Position numbers and translations under genes: made by a program. Shown piece after piece: positions 1-9,280 of a stretch of 64,000 nucleotides of DNA; the first letter of the stretch is position 1, and each line of letters opens with the position of its first letter. The stretch lies in contig NZ_KQ955208.1 in assembly GCF_001546115.1 (NCBI RefSeq), positions 1,567,005 through 1,631,004 on the forward strand. Direction: 5' to 3'. Source of the stretch: Paracoccus aminovorans. GTDB lineage: Bacteria; Pseudomonadota; Alphaproteobacteria; Rhodobacterales; Rhodobacteraceae. The notes beneath the pieces are model-generated. The model saw nothing but the letters and a program-made list of their open reading frames with translations. It did not search any database and was not told the origin of the DNA.

Positions 1-1134
1 CGGCTCGACGGTCAGGCCGGGGTGGCGCGTCAGGGCGGCAGCCAGTTGCTCCTCGCCCTCGGCCGGCAAGAGCGAGCAGGTGGCATAGACCAGCCGGCCG
101 CCGGGCTTGAGCAGGGAGGCCGCGTGGTCGATCAGCTGGGCTTGCAGCGCGGTCAGGTCGGCCAGGCCGGCGCCGTCGCGGATCAGCGGCAGTTCGGGGT
201 GGCGGCGGATGGTGCCGGTGGCCGAGCAGGGCGCATCCAGCAGCACCGCATCGAGCGGCGCCTCGGGGCGCCAGGTCAGCGCGTCACCGGCGACGATTTC
301 GGCGGCAAGGCCACAGCGGGCAAGGTTTTCGGCCACGCGGGCCAGCCGCGATTCCGAGATGTCCAGCGCCGTGACCCGCGCCCCGGCGGCCGCCAATTGC
401 AGCGTCTTGCCGCCCGGCGCGGCGCAGAGATCGGCCACGGTCTCGCCCGGCTGCGGGTCGAGCACCCGCACCGCCAGCGCGGCGGCGGCATCCTGCACCC
501 ACCAGTCGCCGGCATCATAGCCCGGCAGGGCCGAGACCTGGGTGCCGGCCGGCAGCCGGTGCGAGCCGCTAGGCAGCGCCTCGCCCGGGCAATCCGCGGC
601 CTTGGGGGTCAGGTCCAGGGGCGCGCCGGCCTCATGCGCGGCCTCGATGGCGCGGGCGGCGGGTTTGCCCCAGGCGGCGATCACCGGCTTGCGCAGCCAG
701 CCGGGCATGTGCTGCGGCGGCAGCCCGGCCCAGGCCTCGGCCGAAGCCGACACCTTGCGCAGCACCGCGTTCACCATGCCCGAGGCCGCCTGCCCCTTGG
801 GCCCCGAGGCGCGGGCCAGCGCCACGGCGGCATTGACCGCGCCATGCGGCGCCTCGCCCAGCGCCAGCATCTCGACGGTGGCGAGGCGCAGGATGCGCTG
901 GATCTCGGGTCGCGGGCGGCGGGCGAGGAAGGGGGCGAGCAACGCATCGGCGCGGGCCTGGCGGCGCAGCACCTCGCGCGCGAGGCGGCGGGCGCGGGCG
1001 CGGTCGGGGGGTGCGGCGCCCTCGATCAGCGCCGCGGCCTCGTCGAGCGTCGCGCCCTCTTCCACCGCGGCGAGCAGGCGCAGCGCGCCCGAACGCGCGC
1101 CGTCCCTGCCCGATCTGTCCTGTGACTTGTCCAA
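1..1134 (-). CDS. rsmB: 16S rRNA m5C methyltransferase RsmB/Sun, N-terminal part (runs off the window)
   Basis: SAM-dependent methyltransferase of the RsmB/NOP2 family, which makes m5C967 in 16S rRNA. The reverse strand reads without a stop for 378 codons to the window edge. An N-terminal NusB-like helical part (LLAAVEEGATLDEA, GMVNAVLRKV) leads into the Rossmann domain with VADLCAAPGGKTLQLAA and ALDIS. The conserved DAPCSATGTIRRHPEL and VYATCSLLPAEGEEQL (catalytic Cys motif) lie near the edge. I chose the TTG at 1134 because AGGGG sits about 8 bases upstream and no in-frame ATG fits; it is divergent from the neighbouring DUF1674 gene, 54 bases away. The C-terminus is missing only because the window ends. 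Confidence 0.9.
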   Translation of the reverse strand, partial: MDKSQDRSGRDGARSGALRLLAAVEEGATLDEAAALIEGAAPPDRARARRLAREVLRRQARADALLAPFLARRPRPEIQRILRLATVEMLALGEAPHGAVNAAVALARASGPKGQAASGMVNAVLRKVSASAEAWAGLPPQHMPGWLRKPVIAAWGKPAARAIEAAHEAGAPLDLTPKAADCPGEALPSGSHRLPAGTQVSALPGYDAGDWWVQDAAAALAVRVLDPQPGETVADLCAAPGGKTLQLAAAGARVTALDISESRLARVAENLARCGLAAEIVAGDALTWRPEAPLDAVLLDAPCSATGTIRRHPELPLIRDGAGLADLTALQAQLIDHAASLLKPGGRLVYATCSLLPAEGEEQLAAALTRHPGLTVEP

Positions 1135-1188
1135 ACCCGACCCCTTGCCTAGATTGGCAGGGTCTAGCGCGAAGCAGGGGAAACCGCC

Positions 1189-1362
1189 ATGACCGACCGC
1201 AAGGATCTGCCGCCCGCCGCGCAACGCGCCCTGGCCGAGGCCGAGGCGCGCCGCAAGGCTGCCGCGCCGCTGGAACTGCCCGTCGAACTGGGCGGCCGCG
1301 ACGGGCCGGAGCCGGTGCGTTTCGGCGATTACGAGAAAAAGGGCCTCTGCGTCGATTTCTGA
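1189..1362 (+). CDS. DUF1674 protein, SDHAF4-like succinate dehydrogenase assembly factor
   Basis: A 57-residue protein beginning MTDRKDLPPAAQRALAEA and ending GDYEKKGLCVDF. That ending is the hallmark of the DUF1674/SDHAF4 family (usual form GDWEKKGRCxDF). Mitochondrial members help assemble the flavinylated subunit of succinate dehydrogenase. The charged Ala-rich N-terminal helix followed by a short conserved C-terminal block is typical for the family, and the length is normal. It is transcribed away from rsmB, a common arrangement in this order. Function is inferred from the family; no sdh genes are in the window. Confidence 0.8.
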   Translation: MTDRKDLPPAAQRALAEAEARRKAAAPLELPVELGGRDGPEPVRFGDYEKKGLCVDF

Positions 1363-1392
1363 ACCGTTTTCGCCCCGCCGCAAGGTCGGCAT

Positions 1393-1415
1393 GGGTATTT
1401 GGAAAACGGAAAGAA
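1393..1415 (+). repeat. Dispersed GGGTATTT...AAAGAA element, copy 1
   Basis: GGGTATTTGG followed by AAAACGG and AAAGAA, 31 bases after the DUF1674 stop. It shares the GGGTATTT-spacer-AAAGAA pattern with copies at 6825, 33893 (inverted) and 51119. From memory, similar short elements are common between genes in Rhodobacteraceae. Function is unknown. Confidence 0.5.
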
Positions 1416-1522
1416 TCCAGCCGCTGGCGAATCCGTGATCCGCTGCGGGGTGGTCGTTTACTTGCCATTGGGATTTGGCCGCTAAACAATGCGGCAAACC
1501 ACCAAACCGCAAGGGACGGCAG

Positions 1523-2677
1523 ATGGCCTTCGGGCAAGCGATCTTGAGACAGGCGGCGCTGGCCCTGCTGCTGGCCGGGCCGGCCTTGGCCCAGCAGGGC
1601 GAGCGCGGGCCGCAGGGGCCGCGCGAGGTGGGCGTCATGGTCGCGGCCGAACAGGACGTGCCCTATACCGTCACCCTGCCCGGCCGCGCCATCGCCTTTC
1701 AGCAGACCGGCATCCGGCCGCAGGTCGGCGGCGAGGTGCTGGAGATCGCCTATGATCCCGGCAAGCCGGTCAAGGCCGGCGACGTGCTGTTCCGGCTGGA
1801 CCCCGAGACGCTGGCCGCCGCGCTGGCCGCCGCCGAGGCCGCCGTCGCCGGGGCCGAGGCCAGCCTGACCCAGGCGCAGAACACCGTCACCCGCTATCGC
1901 CGGCTGGAGGGCTCGGGCGTGTCCGCCGTGGACCGCGCCAATGCCGAGGTGGCGCTGAAACAGGCCGAGGCCGATCTGAAATCCGCCGAGGCCGCGCGCG
2001 ACGCCGCCCGGCTGTCGCTGGACCGGACCGAGATCCGCAGCCCGCTGGACGGGGTGCCGGACGTGCCGCAGGTCTCGGTCGGCGACCTGGTCACGGCGAG
2101 CCAGTCCGAGGCGCTGACCACCATCACCCAGCTGGACCCGATCTATGTCGACGTCTCCGAAAGCTCGGCCCGGCTCTTGCGCAACCGGGCGCGCATCGAC
2201 GCCGGGCAGCTGATGACCAATGGCGAGACGCCGGCCGAGCTGATCCTGGAGACCGGCGAGACCTACCGCGGCAGCGGCCGCATCGTCAGCCCCGGCATCC
2301 TGGTGTCCACCACCACCGGCACCGTGCCGATCCGGCTGCGCTTCGACAATCCGCAGGCGCTGATCCTGCCGGGCCAGTTCCTGCGCGTCCGGCTGACCCA
2401 GGGCAGCACCCGCGCCGTGCTGGTGCCGCAGCGCGCCACGCGGCGGGCCACCGACGGCACCCTGACCGCCTTTGTCGTGCGCGAGGGCAAGGCCCAGCAG
2501 GTCACGCTGAGCGAGCAGGGCAGCTGGAACAACAGCTGGATCGTCAACCAGGGCGTCAGCCCCGGCGAGCAGCTGATCCTGGACGGGTTGCAGGACCTGC
2601 GCCCCGGCACCGAGGTCACGACCGTCCCCGTCACCATCGACGCCGAGGGCGTGGTGCGCGAGGCGGTGGAAGGCTGA
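1523..2677 (+). CDS. RND efflux periplasmic adaptor subunit (AcrA/MexA family)
   Basis: Periplasmic membrane-fusion protein linking an RND pump to a TolC-type channel; 384 residues from the ATG at 1523. I preferred this start to the one 48 bases upstream because AAGGGA precedes it and it opens directly on a signal peptide (about residues 1-24, ending GPALAQQ). The lipoyl half-motifs are visible (IRPQVGGEVLEIAYDPG, VKAGDVLFRLDPETL), then a coiled-coil hairpin rich in Ala/Glu, a second lipoyl half and the beta-barrel domain (TGTVPIRLRFDNP). No lipobox Cys is present, so it is probably held by an uncleaved or processed N-terminus rather than lipid. The stop overlaps the start of the permease (TGATG). 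Confidence 0.9.
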   Translation: MAFGQAILRQAALALLLAGPALAQQGERGPQGPREVGVMVAAEQDVPYTVTLPGRAIAFQQTGIRPQVGGEVLEIAYDPGKPVKAGDVLFRLDPETLAAALAAAEAAVAGAEASLTQAQNTVTRYRRLEGSGVSAVDRANAEVALKQAEADLKSAEAARDAARLSLDRTEIRSPLDGVPDVPQVSVGDLVTASQSEALTTITQLDPIYVDVSESSARLLRNRARIDAGQLMTNGETPAELILETGETYRGSGRIVSPGILVSTTTGTVPIRLRFDNPQALILPGQFLRVRLTQGSTRAVLVPQRATRRATDGTLTAFVVREGKAQQVTLSEQGSWNNSWIVNQGVSPGEQLILDGLQDLRPGTEVTTVPVTIDAEGVVREAVEG

Positions 2678-5600
2678 TGGCAAAGTTCTTCATTCACCGC
2701 CCGGTCTTTGCCTGGGTGCTGGCCATCGTGACCATGCTGGCCGGGGCCTGGGCGGTTCTGGGCCTGCCGATCTCGCAATATCCGGACATCGCGCCGACCA
2801 CGGTACGCATCACCGCCAATTATTCCGGCGCCACCGCGCGGGCGGTGCAGAATTCCGTCACCACGCCGATCGAGGACGTGCTGACCGGGCTCGACGGGCT
2901 GCTCTACACCACCTCGATCTCCTCGACCGGGCGCTCGGCGCTGGTGCTGACCTTCGACGACAGCGTGACGCCGACCGATGCCTTGAACGAGGTGCAGGCC
3001 AAGGTGCGCTCGGTCGAGGGGCGGCTGCCCGGGCCGGTGCAGAACGACGGGATCAGCATCAGCCGAACCTCGACCTCGACGCTGATGGTCGGCGCGCTGG
3101 TCTCGACCAGCGGCAAGCAGTCCACCATCGAGCTGGGCAACCTGCTGGAGCAGGTGGTCGAGGGGCCGGTCAAGCGCACCGAGGGCGTCGGCGGGGTCAA
3201 TGTCTTCGGCTCGGGCTATGCGATGCGGATCTGGATGGACCCGCTGCGGCTGGCGCAGTTCCAGCTGACGCCGACCGACATCACCACCGCCGTGGCGCAG
3301 CAGAACAGCACCGTCTCGGTCGGCGCGCTGGGCAGCCAGCCGGTGGTCGCGGGCCAGCAGTTCACCGCCACGGTCACGGCGCAGAGCCAGCTGACCTCGG
3401 TCGAGGATTTCCGCAACATCCTGCTGAAGACCGGCGCGGACGGCGCCGCCGTGCGCCTGGGCGACGTGGCCGAGGTGGCGATCGGCCAGGTCAGCTATGG
3501 CCGCGATTCGCGCTTCAACGGCATGAACGCCTCGGGCTTCGCGGTGCAGCTGGCCTCCGGCGCGAATGCGGTCGAGACCTCGAACGGCGTGCGCGCCACG
3601 CTGGACGGGCTGGCCTCGGCGCTGCCCGAGGGGGTCGAGCTGCGCGTCGCCTATGACACCGCCCCCTTCGTCGAGCTGTCGATCGAGAAGGTCTGGCACA
3701 CGCTGCTGGAAGCCATCGTGCTGGTCTTCCTGGTCATCCTGATCTTCCTGCAGAACTGGCGCGCGACGCTGATCCCGATCATCGCCATTCCGGTGGTGCT
3801 TCTGGGCACCTTCGCCATGCTGGCGGCGCTGGGATATTCCATCAACACGCTGACGATGTTCGCCATGGTGCTGGCCATCGGGTTGCTGGTCGACGACGCC
3901 ATCGTCGTGGTCGAGAACGTCGAGCGCGTCATGGCCGAAGAGGGGCTGGACCCGGTCGCCGCCACCGAAAAGAGCATGGGCCAGATCAGCGGCGCGCTGA
4001 TCGGCATCGCCCTGGTGCTGTCGGCGGTGTTCCTGCCGATGGGCTTCATGCCCGGCTCGACCGGGGTGATCTACCGGCAGTTCTCGGTGACCATCATCAC
4101 CGCCATGGTGCTGTCGCTCGCCGTGGCGCTGATCCTGACCCCCGCCATGTGCGCCACGCTGCTGCGCCGCGGCCACGGCGCGCCGCGCTTTGCCCCGGCG
4201 CGCTGGTTCAACGCCGGGTTCGAGCGGCTGACCGCGGGCTATTCCGCCACCGTGCGGCGCAGCCTGCGCCGGCCGCTGCTGGTCATGCTGGTGCTGGCGG
4301 CGATCAGCTATGGCGCCTTCGACCTGTTCGGGCGGCTGACCACGACCTTCATTCCCTCCGAGGACCAGGGCGTGCTGCAATCGCGCATCACCCTGACCGA
4401 GGGCTCGACCGCGCAGCAGACCGCCGCCGTGGTGCGCGAGATCGAGGATTACATGCTGACCGAGGAAAAACACGTGGTCAGCTCGGTCTTCGTGGCCATG
4501 GGCTTCGGCAGCTCGGGCACGGCGCAGAACCAGGCGACGATCTATGTCCGGCTGCATCCCTTCGACCAGCGCGCCGATCCCTCGCAATCGGCCCGCGCGC
4601 TGGCGCAACGCGCGAACCGGCATTTTTCCGGGCACCGGGCGGGGCGGATCTTCTTCATGCAGCCGCCGGCGATCCCGCGGCTGGGCGACACCTCGGGCTT
4701 CACCATGTATGTCATGGACCAGGCCGGCGCCGGCATCGAGGCCCTGACCGAGGCGGCCGAGCGGCTGGAGGAACAGGCCGGCCAGGATCCGCGGGTGCAG
4801 AACCCCGAGGCGCAGAACTCCGAGGACGACGCGGCGCTGAGGATCGACATCGACCAGCAGAAGGCGGAAAGCTTCGGCATCTCGGTCCCGGCGGTGAATT
4901 CGATGCTGTCGACGATCTTTGCCGGCACCGAGGTCAACGACTTCGCCCTGGGCGCGCAGCTGCGCCCGGTGATCGTGCAGGCGGCGGCGGCGAACCGCAT
5001 GCAGCCCGAGGATATCGACAGCTGGTATGCCCGCAATGCGCAGGGCGAGATGGTGCCCTTCAACGCCTTCATGACCACGCGCTGGGAGCCGGTCGAGCCG
5101 CGGCTGGCGCGCATCGACGGCGTCGACGCCATCGAGATCGAGGGCGAGCCCGGCCCGGGTTTCAGCTCTGGCGGCGCCATGGACGCGATGGAGGAGCTGG
5201 TCGCCGCTCTGCCCGGCAATTACGGCATGGCCTGGACCGAGCTGTCCTATCAGGAACGCCAGGCCGGCAACCAGGCGCCCTGGCTGTTTGCGCTGTCGGC
5301 GCTGGTGGTGTTCCTGTCGCTGGCGGCGCTTTACGAAAGCTGGTCGATCCCGTTCTCGGTCATGCTGGCGGTGCCGGTGGGGGTGCTGGGCGCGGTGGTG
5401 GCGGCCCTGGCCTTCGACCAGTCGAACGACGTCTATTTCAAGGTCGGCATCCTGACCACCATCGGGCTTGCCGCCAAGAACGCCATCCTGATCGTCGAAT
5501 TCGCCCGCGACCTGCAGCAGTCGGGCCGCTCGGCCGTCGAGGCGGCGGCGCTGGCCGCGCGCCAGCGGCTGCGGCCGATCCTGATGACCTCGCTGGCCTT

Positions 5601-5775
5601 CATCCTGGGCGTGCTGCCCCTGGCGGTGGCGCGGGGCGCCGGGGCCGGGGCGCAGAATTCCATCGGCATCGGGGTGATGGGCGGCATGATCGCCGCGACC
5701 TTCCTTGGCATCTTCATGGTGCCGGCCTTCTACGTTACGGTGCGCCGGCTGACTGACAGGAGGGCCTCGCGATGA
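2677..5775 (+). CDS. RND multidrug efflux permease (AcrB/MexB, HAE1 family)
   Basis: Inner-membrane proton/drug antiporter of 1032 residues, full length for HAE1 RND pumps. The N-terminus [17 protein letters not shown] is diagnostic. The TM4 proton-relay aspartates sit in [18 protein letters not shown] (AcrB D407/D408 equivalents) and the TM10 lysine in [17 protein letters not shown]. Two large periplasmic porter/docking loops are present. It overlaps the adaptor gene before it by one base and selD after it by four bases, so the three should be cotranscribed. A TolC homologue lies 3.5 kb downstream and could be the outer-membrane partner. Substrates cannot be told from sequence. No local regulator of the TetR/AcrR type is adjacent. 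Confidence 0.93.
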   Translation: MAKFFIHRPVFAWVLAIVTMLAGAWAVLGLPISQYPDIAPTTVRITANYSGATARAVQNSVTTPIEDVLTGLDGLLYTTSISSTGRSALVLTFDDSVTPTDALNEVQAKVRSVEGRLPGPVQNDGISISRTSTSTLMVGALVSTSGKQSTIELGNLLEQVVEGPVKRTEGVGGVNVFGSGYAMRIWMDPLRLAQFQLTPTDITTAVAQQNSTVSVGALGSQPVVAGQQFTATVTAQSQLTSVEDFRNILLKTGADGAAVRLGDVAEVAIGQVSYGRDSRFNGMNASGFAVQLASGANAVETSNGVRATLDGLASALPEGVELRVAYDTAPFVELSIEKVWHTLLEAIVLVFLVILIFLQNWRATLIPIIAIPVVLLGTFAMLAALGYSINTLTMFAMVLAIGLLVDDAIVVVENVERVMAEEGLDPVAATEKSMGQISGALIGIALVLSAVFLPMGFMPGSTGVIYRQFSVTIITAMVLSLAVALILTPAMCATLLRRGHGAPRFAPARWFNAGFERLTAGYSATVRRSLRRPLLVMLVLAAISYGAFDLFGRLTTTFIPSEDQGVLQSRITLTEGSTAQQTAAVVREIEDYMLTEEKHVVSSVFVAMGFGSSGTAQNQATIYVRLHPFDQRADPSQSARALAQRANRHFSGHRAGRIFFMQPPAIPRLGDTSGFTMYVMDQAGAGIEALTEAAERLEEQAGQDPRVQNPEAQNSEDDAALRIDIDQQKAESFGISVPAVNSMLSTIFAGTEVNDFALGAQLRPVIVQAAAANRMQPEDIDSWYARNAQGEMVPFNAFMTTRWEPVEPRLARIDGVDAIEIEGEPGPGFSSGGAMDAMEELVAALPGNYGMAWTELSYQERQAGNQAPWLFALSALVVFLSLAALYESWSIPFSVMLAVPVGVLGAVVAALAFDQSNDVYFKVGILTTIGLAAKNAILIVEFARDLQQSGRSAVEAAALAARQRLRPILMTSLAFILGVLPLAVARGAGAGAQNSIGIGVMGGMIAATFLGIFMVPAFYVTVRRLTDRRASR

Positions 5776-6815
5776 ACGACCACCCCAGACTGACCTCGCT
5801 GGCGCATGGCGGCGGCTGCGGCTGCAAGCTGGCGCCCTCGGTGCTGCGGGAGTTGCTGGCGGGCCAGCCGGTGGCGCAGGCCTTTCCGCAGCTGCTGGTC
5901 GGGACCGAGACCTCGGACGACGCGGCGGTCTATCAGGTGGACGAGAACACCTGCGTCATCGCCACCACCGATTTCTTCATGCCGATGGTGGACGACCCGC
6001 GCGCCTTCGGCCGCATCGCCGCGACCAATGCGATCTCCGACATCTATGCCATGGGCGGGCGGCCGATCATGGCGCTGGCGATCCTGGGCATGCCCATCGA
6101 CAAGCTGGCGCCGGACCAGATCCGCGAGATCCTGGAGGGCGGCCGCGAGATCTGCCATCAGGCCGGCATCCCGGTCGCCGGCGGCCATTCCATCGACGCG
6201 CCCGAGCCGATCTATGGCCTCGCGGTGATCGGCCTCTGCCACCCGTCCGAGCTGCGCCGCAATGCCGATGCGCGGCCGGGCGACGCGCTGATCCTGACCA
6301 AGGGGCTGGGCGTCGGCATCTATTCCGCCGCGATCAAGAAGGGCGCCTTGGACCAGGCCGGCATCGACGAGATGGTCGCCTCGGCCACCACGCTGAACAA
6401 GGTCGGCGCCGATCTGGCCAAGCGGGCCGATGTGCATGCCCTGACCGACGTGACCGGCTTCGGCATCCTGGGCCACGGGCTGGAAATCGCCCGCGGCGCC
6501 GGGCTGCAGCTGCATCTGGACCAGGCGGCGCTGCCCTTGCTGAGCCGCGCGGCGGAGCTGGCCGAGGCGGGATTCGTCACCGGCGCCTCGCTGCGGAACT
6601 GGGCCGCCTATGGCGCCGAGGTGGCGCTGCCCGAGGGGCTGGCCGATTGGCGCCGGCATCTGCTGACCGACCCGCAGACCTCGGGCGGGCTGCTGGTCGC
6701 CGTGGCCCCCGAGGCGGCCGAGGCGGTGCTGGCGCAAATTCGCGCCGCCGGTCACCCGCTGGCCGCCGTGGTCGGGCATTGCGCGGCGGGCGAGCCGGGA
6801 ATTGCCGTCGCCTGA
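5772..6815 (+). CDS. selD: Selenide, water dikinase (selenophosphate synthetase)
   Basis: Makes selenophosphate from selenide and ATP for selenocysteine or 2-selenouridine synthesis. The protein has 347 residues, normal length. The Gly-rich N-terminal catalytic loop HGGGCGCK places Cys16 and Lys19 where E. coli has Cys17 and Lys20. The codon at 16 is TGC, so this is the Cys form and not a selenoprotein. Also visible are [20 protein letters not shown] and the [17 protein letters not shown]-binding region. GGAGGG precedes the ATG, which overlaps the RND permease stop (ATGA). No selA, selB, selC, mnmH or selenoenzyme gene is in the window, so its users lie elsewhere. A dispersed repeat follows 10 bases after the stop. 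Confidence 0.95.
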   Translation: MNDHPRLTSLAHGGGCGCKLAPSVLRELLAGQPVAQAFPQLLVGTETSDDAAVYQVDENTCVIATTDFFMPMVDDPRAFGRIAATNAISDIYAMGGRPIMALAILGMPIDKLAPDQIREILEGGREICHQAGIPVAGGHSIDAPEPIYGLAVIGLCHPSELRRNADARPGDALILTKGLGVGIYSAAIKKGALDQAGIDEMVASATTLNKVGADLAKRADVHALTDVTGFGILGHGLEIARGAGLQLHLDQAALPLLSRAAELAEAGFVTGASLRNWAAYGAEVALPEGLADWRRHLLTDPQTSGGLLVAVAPEAAEAVLAQIRAAGHPLAAVVGHCAAGEPGIAVA

Positions 6816-6824
6816 CGGTTCTTT

Positions 6825-6846
6825 GGGTATTTATGGAGCAAAGAAG
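6825..6846 (+). repeat. Dispersed GGGTATTT...AAAGAA element, copy 2
   Basis: GGGTATTTATGGAGC followed by AAAGAAG, 10 bases after the selD stop. It is closely similar in its second half to the copy inside the flavoprotein gene (GCAGAGCAAAGAA near 51135). Confidence 0.5.
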
Positions 6847-6908
6847 TCCGGTCTGGGGCAGGAACCGCCGCCGCCGGCCGGCGTTGGGCCGGCAGGAGGA
6901 TCGACCCC

Positions 6909-7319
6909 ATGTCCCGGATCACGTCCCTGATCGCGATGCCCGCCGCCCTGCTCGGCCTGACGCTGGCGCTGGCCGCGCCGCTGGCGGCGCAGACGGCCCC
7001 GCAGACCCCGGCCCAGGCCGCGCCGGAGAAGGGCGTCGCGCCCAGTTCGGTGCCCAGCCCGGCGCAGCCGGTGGCGTCGCGCGCCGGCAAATGCCCGCCC
7101 GCGGCCGCCAAGGCCGAGCCGGCGACGCCGCAGCAGGGCGGCGCGGGCGACGGCACGGCGCCCGAAAATACCGGCTCGACCGGCTGGACCGGCGGCACCG
7201 GCGGCTCGCAGATCGGCACCAACCCCTCGGGCGCCACCCATGCCACCAAGACCTGGCATGCGCCGACCGCGCGCGGCCTGGACCTGAAGGGCCGGCCCGA
7301 GCCCGCCCCCGCTTGCTGA
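6909..7319 (+). CDS. Small secreted Pro/Gly-rich protein, unknown function
   Basis: 136 residues with a clear signal peptide (hydrophobic core LLGLTLALAAPLAAQ, cleavage probably after AQ near residue 27). A low-complexity Ala/Pro/Gln stretch follows, then the patterned segment TGWTGGTGGSQIGTNPSG ending KTWHAPTARGLDL. The patterned block resembles a conserved tail in secreted proteins of related bacteria, but I do not recognise a named domain. There are two Cys residues, one mid-chain (GKCPP) and one C-terminal, which could pair in the periplasm. AGGAGGA lies just before the ATG. The gene stands alone between selD and a thioesterase. Confidence 0.65.
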   Translation: MSRITSLIAMPAALLGLTLALAAPLAAQTAPQTPAQAAPEKGVAPSSVPSPAQPVASRAGKCPPAAAKAEPATPQQGGAGDGTAPENTGSTGWTGGTGGSQIGTNPSGATHATKTWHAPTARGLDLKGRPEPAPAC

Positions 7320-7381
7320 GCACAGATTGACGCGCTCGCCCGCGGCGCCGAAGATGCCGGCGCAACAAACCGGGGACCGCG

Positions 7382-7798
7382 ATGACCGAGAGCCAAACCG
7401 CCTTTGGCGAGATCCATTCGCCCTATTCCGAATCGCTGGGCATGCAGATCGTCTCGGCCACGCTGGAGGAGGTCACGCTGCGCATGCCGGTCACCCGCGC
7501 CCTGACCAACCGCAACGGCGTGCTGCATGGCGGCGCCATCATGAGCCTGGCCGACCACGCCGCCGGCACCGCGACCTATCTGCGCCTGCCCGAGGGCGCC
7601 GCCACCACCACGCTGGAAAGCAAGACGAATTTCCTGCGCCCGATCCGGCTGGGCGACGTGGCCGAGGCGCGGCCGAAGCCCCTGCACCTGGGCCGCACGA
7701 CGATGATCTGGCAGACCGACATCCTGCGCGGCGACGGCCAGCTGGCCGCGGTGGTGATCCAGACCCAAGTGGTGCTGGAGTGGCAGGATCCGGCCTAA
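7382..7798 (+). CDS. PaaI-type hotdog thioesterase
   Basis: 138-residue single hotdog domain of the PaaI/YbgC class that hydrolyses acyl- or aryl-CoA esters. The helix motif NRNGVLHGGAIMSLADHAAGTA carries the conserved NG..HGG and acidic Asp of the family, followed by TTTLESKTNFLRPIRLGDV, the usual central strand pair. Length is typical. The gene is preceded by GGGGACCGCG and converges on the FAH-family gene, with the two stop codons overlapping. Substrate is unknown; no phenylacetate genes are nearby. Confidence 0.85.
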   Translation: MTESQTAFGEIHSPYSESLGMQIVSATLEEVTLRMPVTRALTNRNGVLHGGAIMSLADHAAGTATYLRLPEGAATTTLESKTNFLRPIRLGDVAEARPKPLHLGRTTMIWQTDILRGDGQLAAVVIQTQVVLEWQDPA

Positions 7799-8490
7799 TC
7801 CGCCGCGCCGAGCACCAGTTCGACCGGGGCCAGCCCCTCGATACCGCCCGCCAGCCGGTCGCCCGGACCCACCGCGCCCACGCCCGCCGGCGTGCCGGTC
7901 ATGATCAGGTCGCCCGGCGCCAGATGATAGTAATGCGACAGGTCGGCGATCAGCTCGGGAATCGACCAGACCATGTCGTCGATGCGGGCCTGCTGGCGCA
8001 GGGTGCCGTTGACCGCCAGCCGGATCGCCTGCGCCGCCGGGGTGAAATCCGCGGCCGGCGTCAGGGCAGCCAGCACCGCCGAACCCTCGAAATCCTTGCC
8101 CAGCGACCAGGGCCGCTGCTTGGCCTTGGCCTTGGCCTGCAGGTCGCGCCGGGTCATGTCCAGCCCGGCGCCATAGCCCCAGACCGCCGCCATCGCCCGG
8201 TCCGGCGCCACCCGGAAGGCCGGCGCGCCGATGGCCACGACCAGCTCGATCTCGTGATGCAGATCCGCGGTCCCGGGCGGATAGGGCAGCACCGCGCCAC
8301 TTTCCAGCACCGCGCGGGCGGATTTGGTGAAATAGAACGGCGCCTCGCGGTCGACCTCGCCGCCCATCTCGGCGGCATGGGCGGCATAGTTGCGCCCGAC
8401 GCAGAAGATGCGGTCCACGGGAAAGCGGCCGGCCTGCCCGGTGACGGGCAGCGCGGCGACGGGGGGCGGGGGAAAAAGATAGGCGCTCAT
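7795..8490 (-). CDS. Fumarylacetoacetate hydrolase family protein
   Basis: 231 residues from the ATG at 8490. A longer in-frame start at 8583 would add a 31-residue tail unlike the family, so I rejected it. Core motifs are IFCVGRNYAAHAAEMG, FYFTKSARAV, the metal-binding HHEIELVVAIG (E..E pattern), GYGAGLDMTRRDLQ and GDLIMTGTPAGVG. These define the FAH/MhpD-like isomerase-hydrolase fold, as in fumarylpyruvate hydrolases. A divalent metal and a beta-diketo acid substrate are expected from the family. It converges on the thioesterase and diverges from the methyltransferase at 8604. Confidence 0.88.
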   Translation of the reverse strand: MSAYLFPPPPVAALPVTGQAGRFPVDRIFCVGRNYAAHAAEMGGEVDREAPFYFTKSARAVLESGAVLPYPPGTADLHHEIELVVAIGAPAFRVAPDRAMAAVWGYGAGLDMTRRDLQAKAKAKQRPWSLGKDFEGSAVLAALTPAADFTPAAQAIRLAVNGTLRQQARIDDMVWSIPELIADLSHYYHLAPGDLIMTGTPAGVGAVGPGDRLAGGIEGLAPVELVLGAAD

Positions 8491-8603
8491 GCCTGCGACC
8501 TTGCCACGGCCACATCCTTGCGGCAATGGCGTCGCCCGCCGTTGCCCAGCCGGGAATTTCGTGGCAAGAGGTGCCATAGCCAACCGAAAGCAGAGTTCGC
8601 AGA

Positions 8604-9257
8604 ATGACCGATTTCGCGCAGCGACGCACCATGATGGTCGACACCCAGGTCCGTCCGAACGAGGTGACCAGCTATCCCGTGATCGAGGCGATGCTGACCG
8701 TCCCGCGCGAACAGTTCGTCCCCGATTCGCGCCGCGACGTGGCCTATGCCGGCGAAAACATCGACCTGGCCCCCGACCGCGTCCTGCTGGAGCCGCGCAC
8801 GCTGGGCCGGATGATGGATGTGCTGGCGCTTCAGAACAGCGACCTGGTGCTGGACGTGGCCTGCGGCTACGGCTACGGCGCCGCCGTCATGGCCCGCATC
8901 GCCGAGGCCGTCGTCGCGGTCGAGAGCGACGAGGCCATGGCCGCCGAGGCCGAGTCCCGGCTGGCGGCGCAGGACGTCTTCAACGTCGCCGTGGTCAGGG
9001 GCCCCCTGGCCGAGGGCTGCGCCAGCCAGGCCCCCTATGACGCCATCCTGGTCGAGGGCGCCATCGAGATCTTCCCCGACGCCCTGGCCGAGCAGCTGCG
9101 CGAGGGCGGCCGCGTCGTCGCGCTGTTCCGCGAGGGCAATCTCGGCACCGTGCGCCTGGGCCGCAAGCTGGACGGCCGGGTGAACTGGCGCTTTTCGTTC
9201 AACGCCGGCGCGCCGCTTTTGCCGGGCTTCGCGAAGCCGCGGGGCTTCGTCTTGTGA
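8604..9257 (+). CDS. Protein-L-isoaspartate methyltransferase-like protein, divergent paralogue
   Basis: 217-residue SAM methyltransferase-fold protein. The SAM motif reads [11 protein letters not shown] at residues 82-92. The region aligned with the Pcm substrate motif (GQTISQP in the copy at 13044) is replaced by [10 protein letters not shown]. The N-terminus [20 protein letters not shown] is typical of the PCMT-like gene that precedes tolC in many alphaproteobacteria. The gene overlaps the region before tolC, with the stop 24 bases from the chosen tolC start, so the two are probably one operon. Real isoaspartyl repair activity is doubtful; a different substrate tied to the envelope is possible. 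Confidence 0.85.
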   Translation: MTDFAQRRTMMVDTQVRPNEVTSYPVIEAMLTVPREQFVPDSRRDVAYAGENIDLAPDRVLLEPRTLGRMMDVLALQNSDLVLDVACGYGYGAAVMARIAEAVVAVESDEAMAAEAESRLAAQDVFNVAVVRGPLAEGCASQAPYDAILVEGAIEIFPDALAEQLREGGRVVALFREGNLGTVRLGRKLDGRVNWRFSFNAGAPLLPGFAKPRGFVL

Positions 9258-9280
9258 GTGCCGACAGGAAAGGCCATGGC

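Noticed and set aside
632..4635. Long minus-strand open frames over the rsmB and efflux genes
   Set aside because: Their translations show no fold-like composition, while the opposite strand carries complete recognisable proteins.
5817..5828. Selenocysteine codon in SelD
   Set aside because: The catalytic position is TGC (Cys), so there is no in-frame TGA and no SECIS needed.
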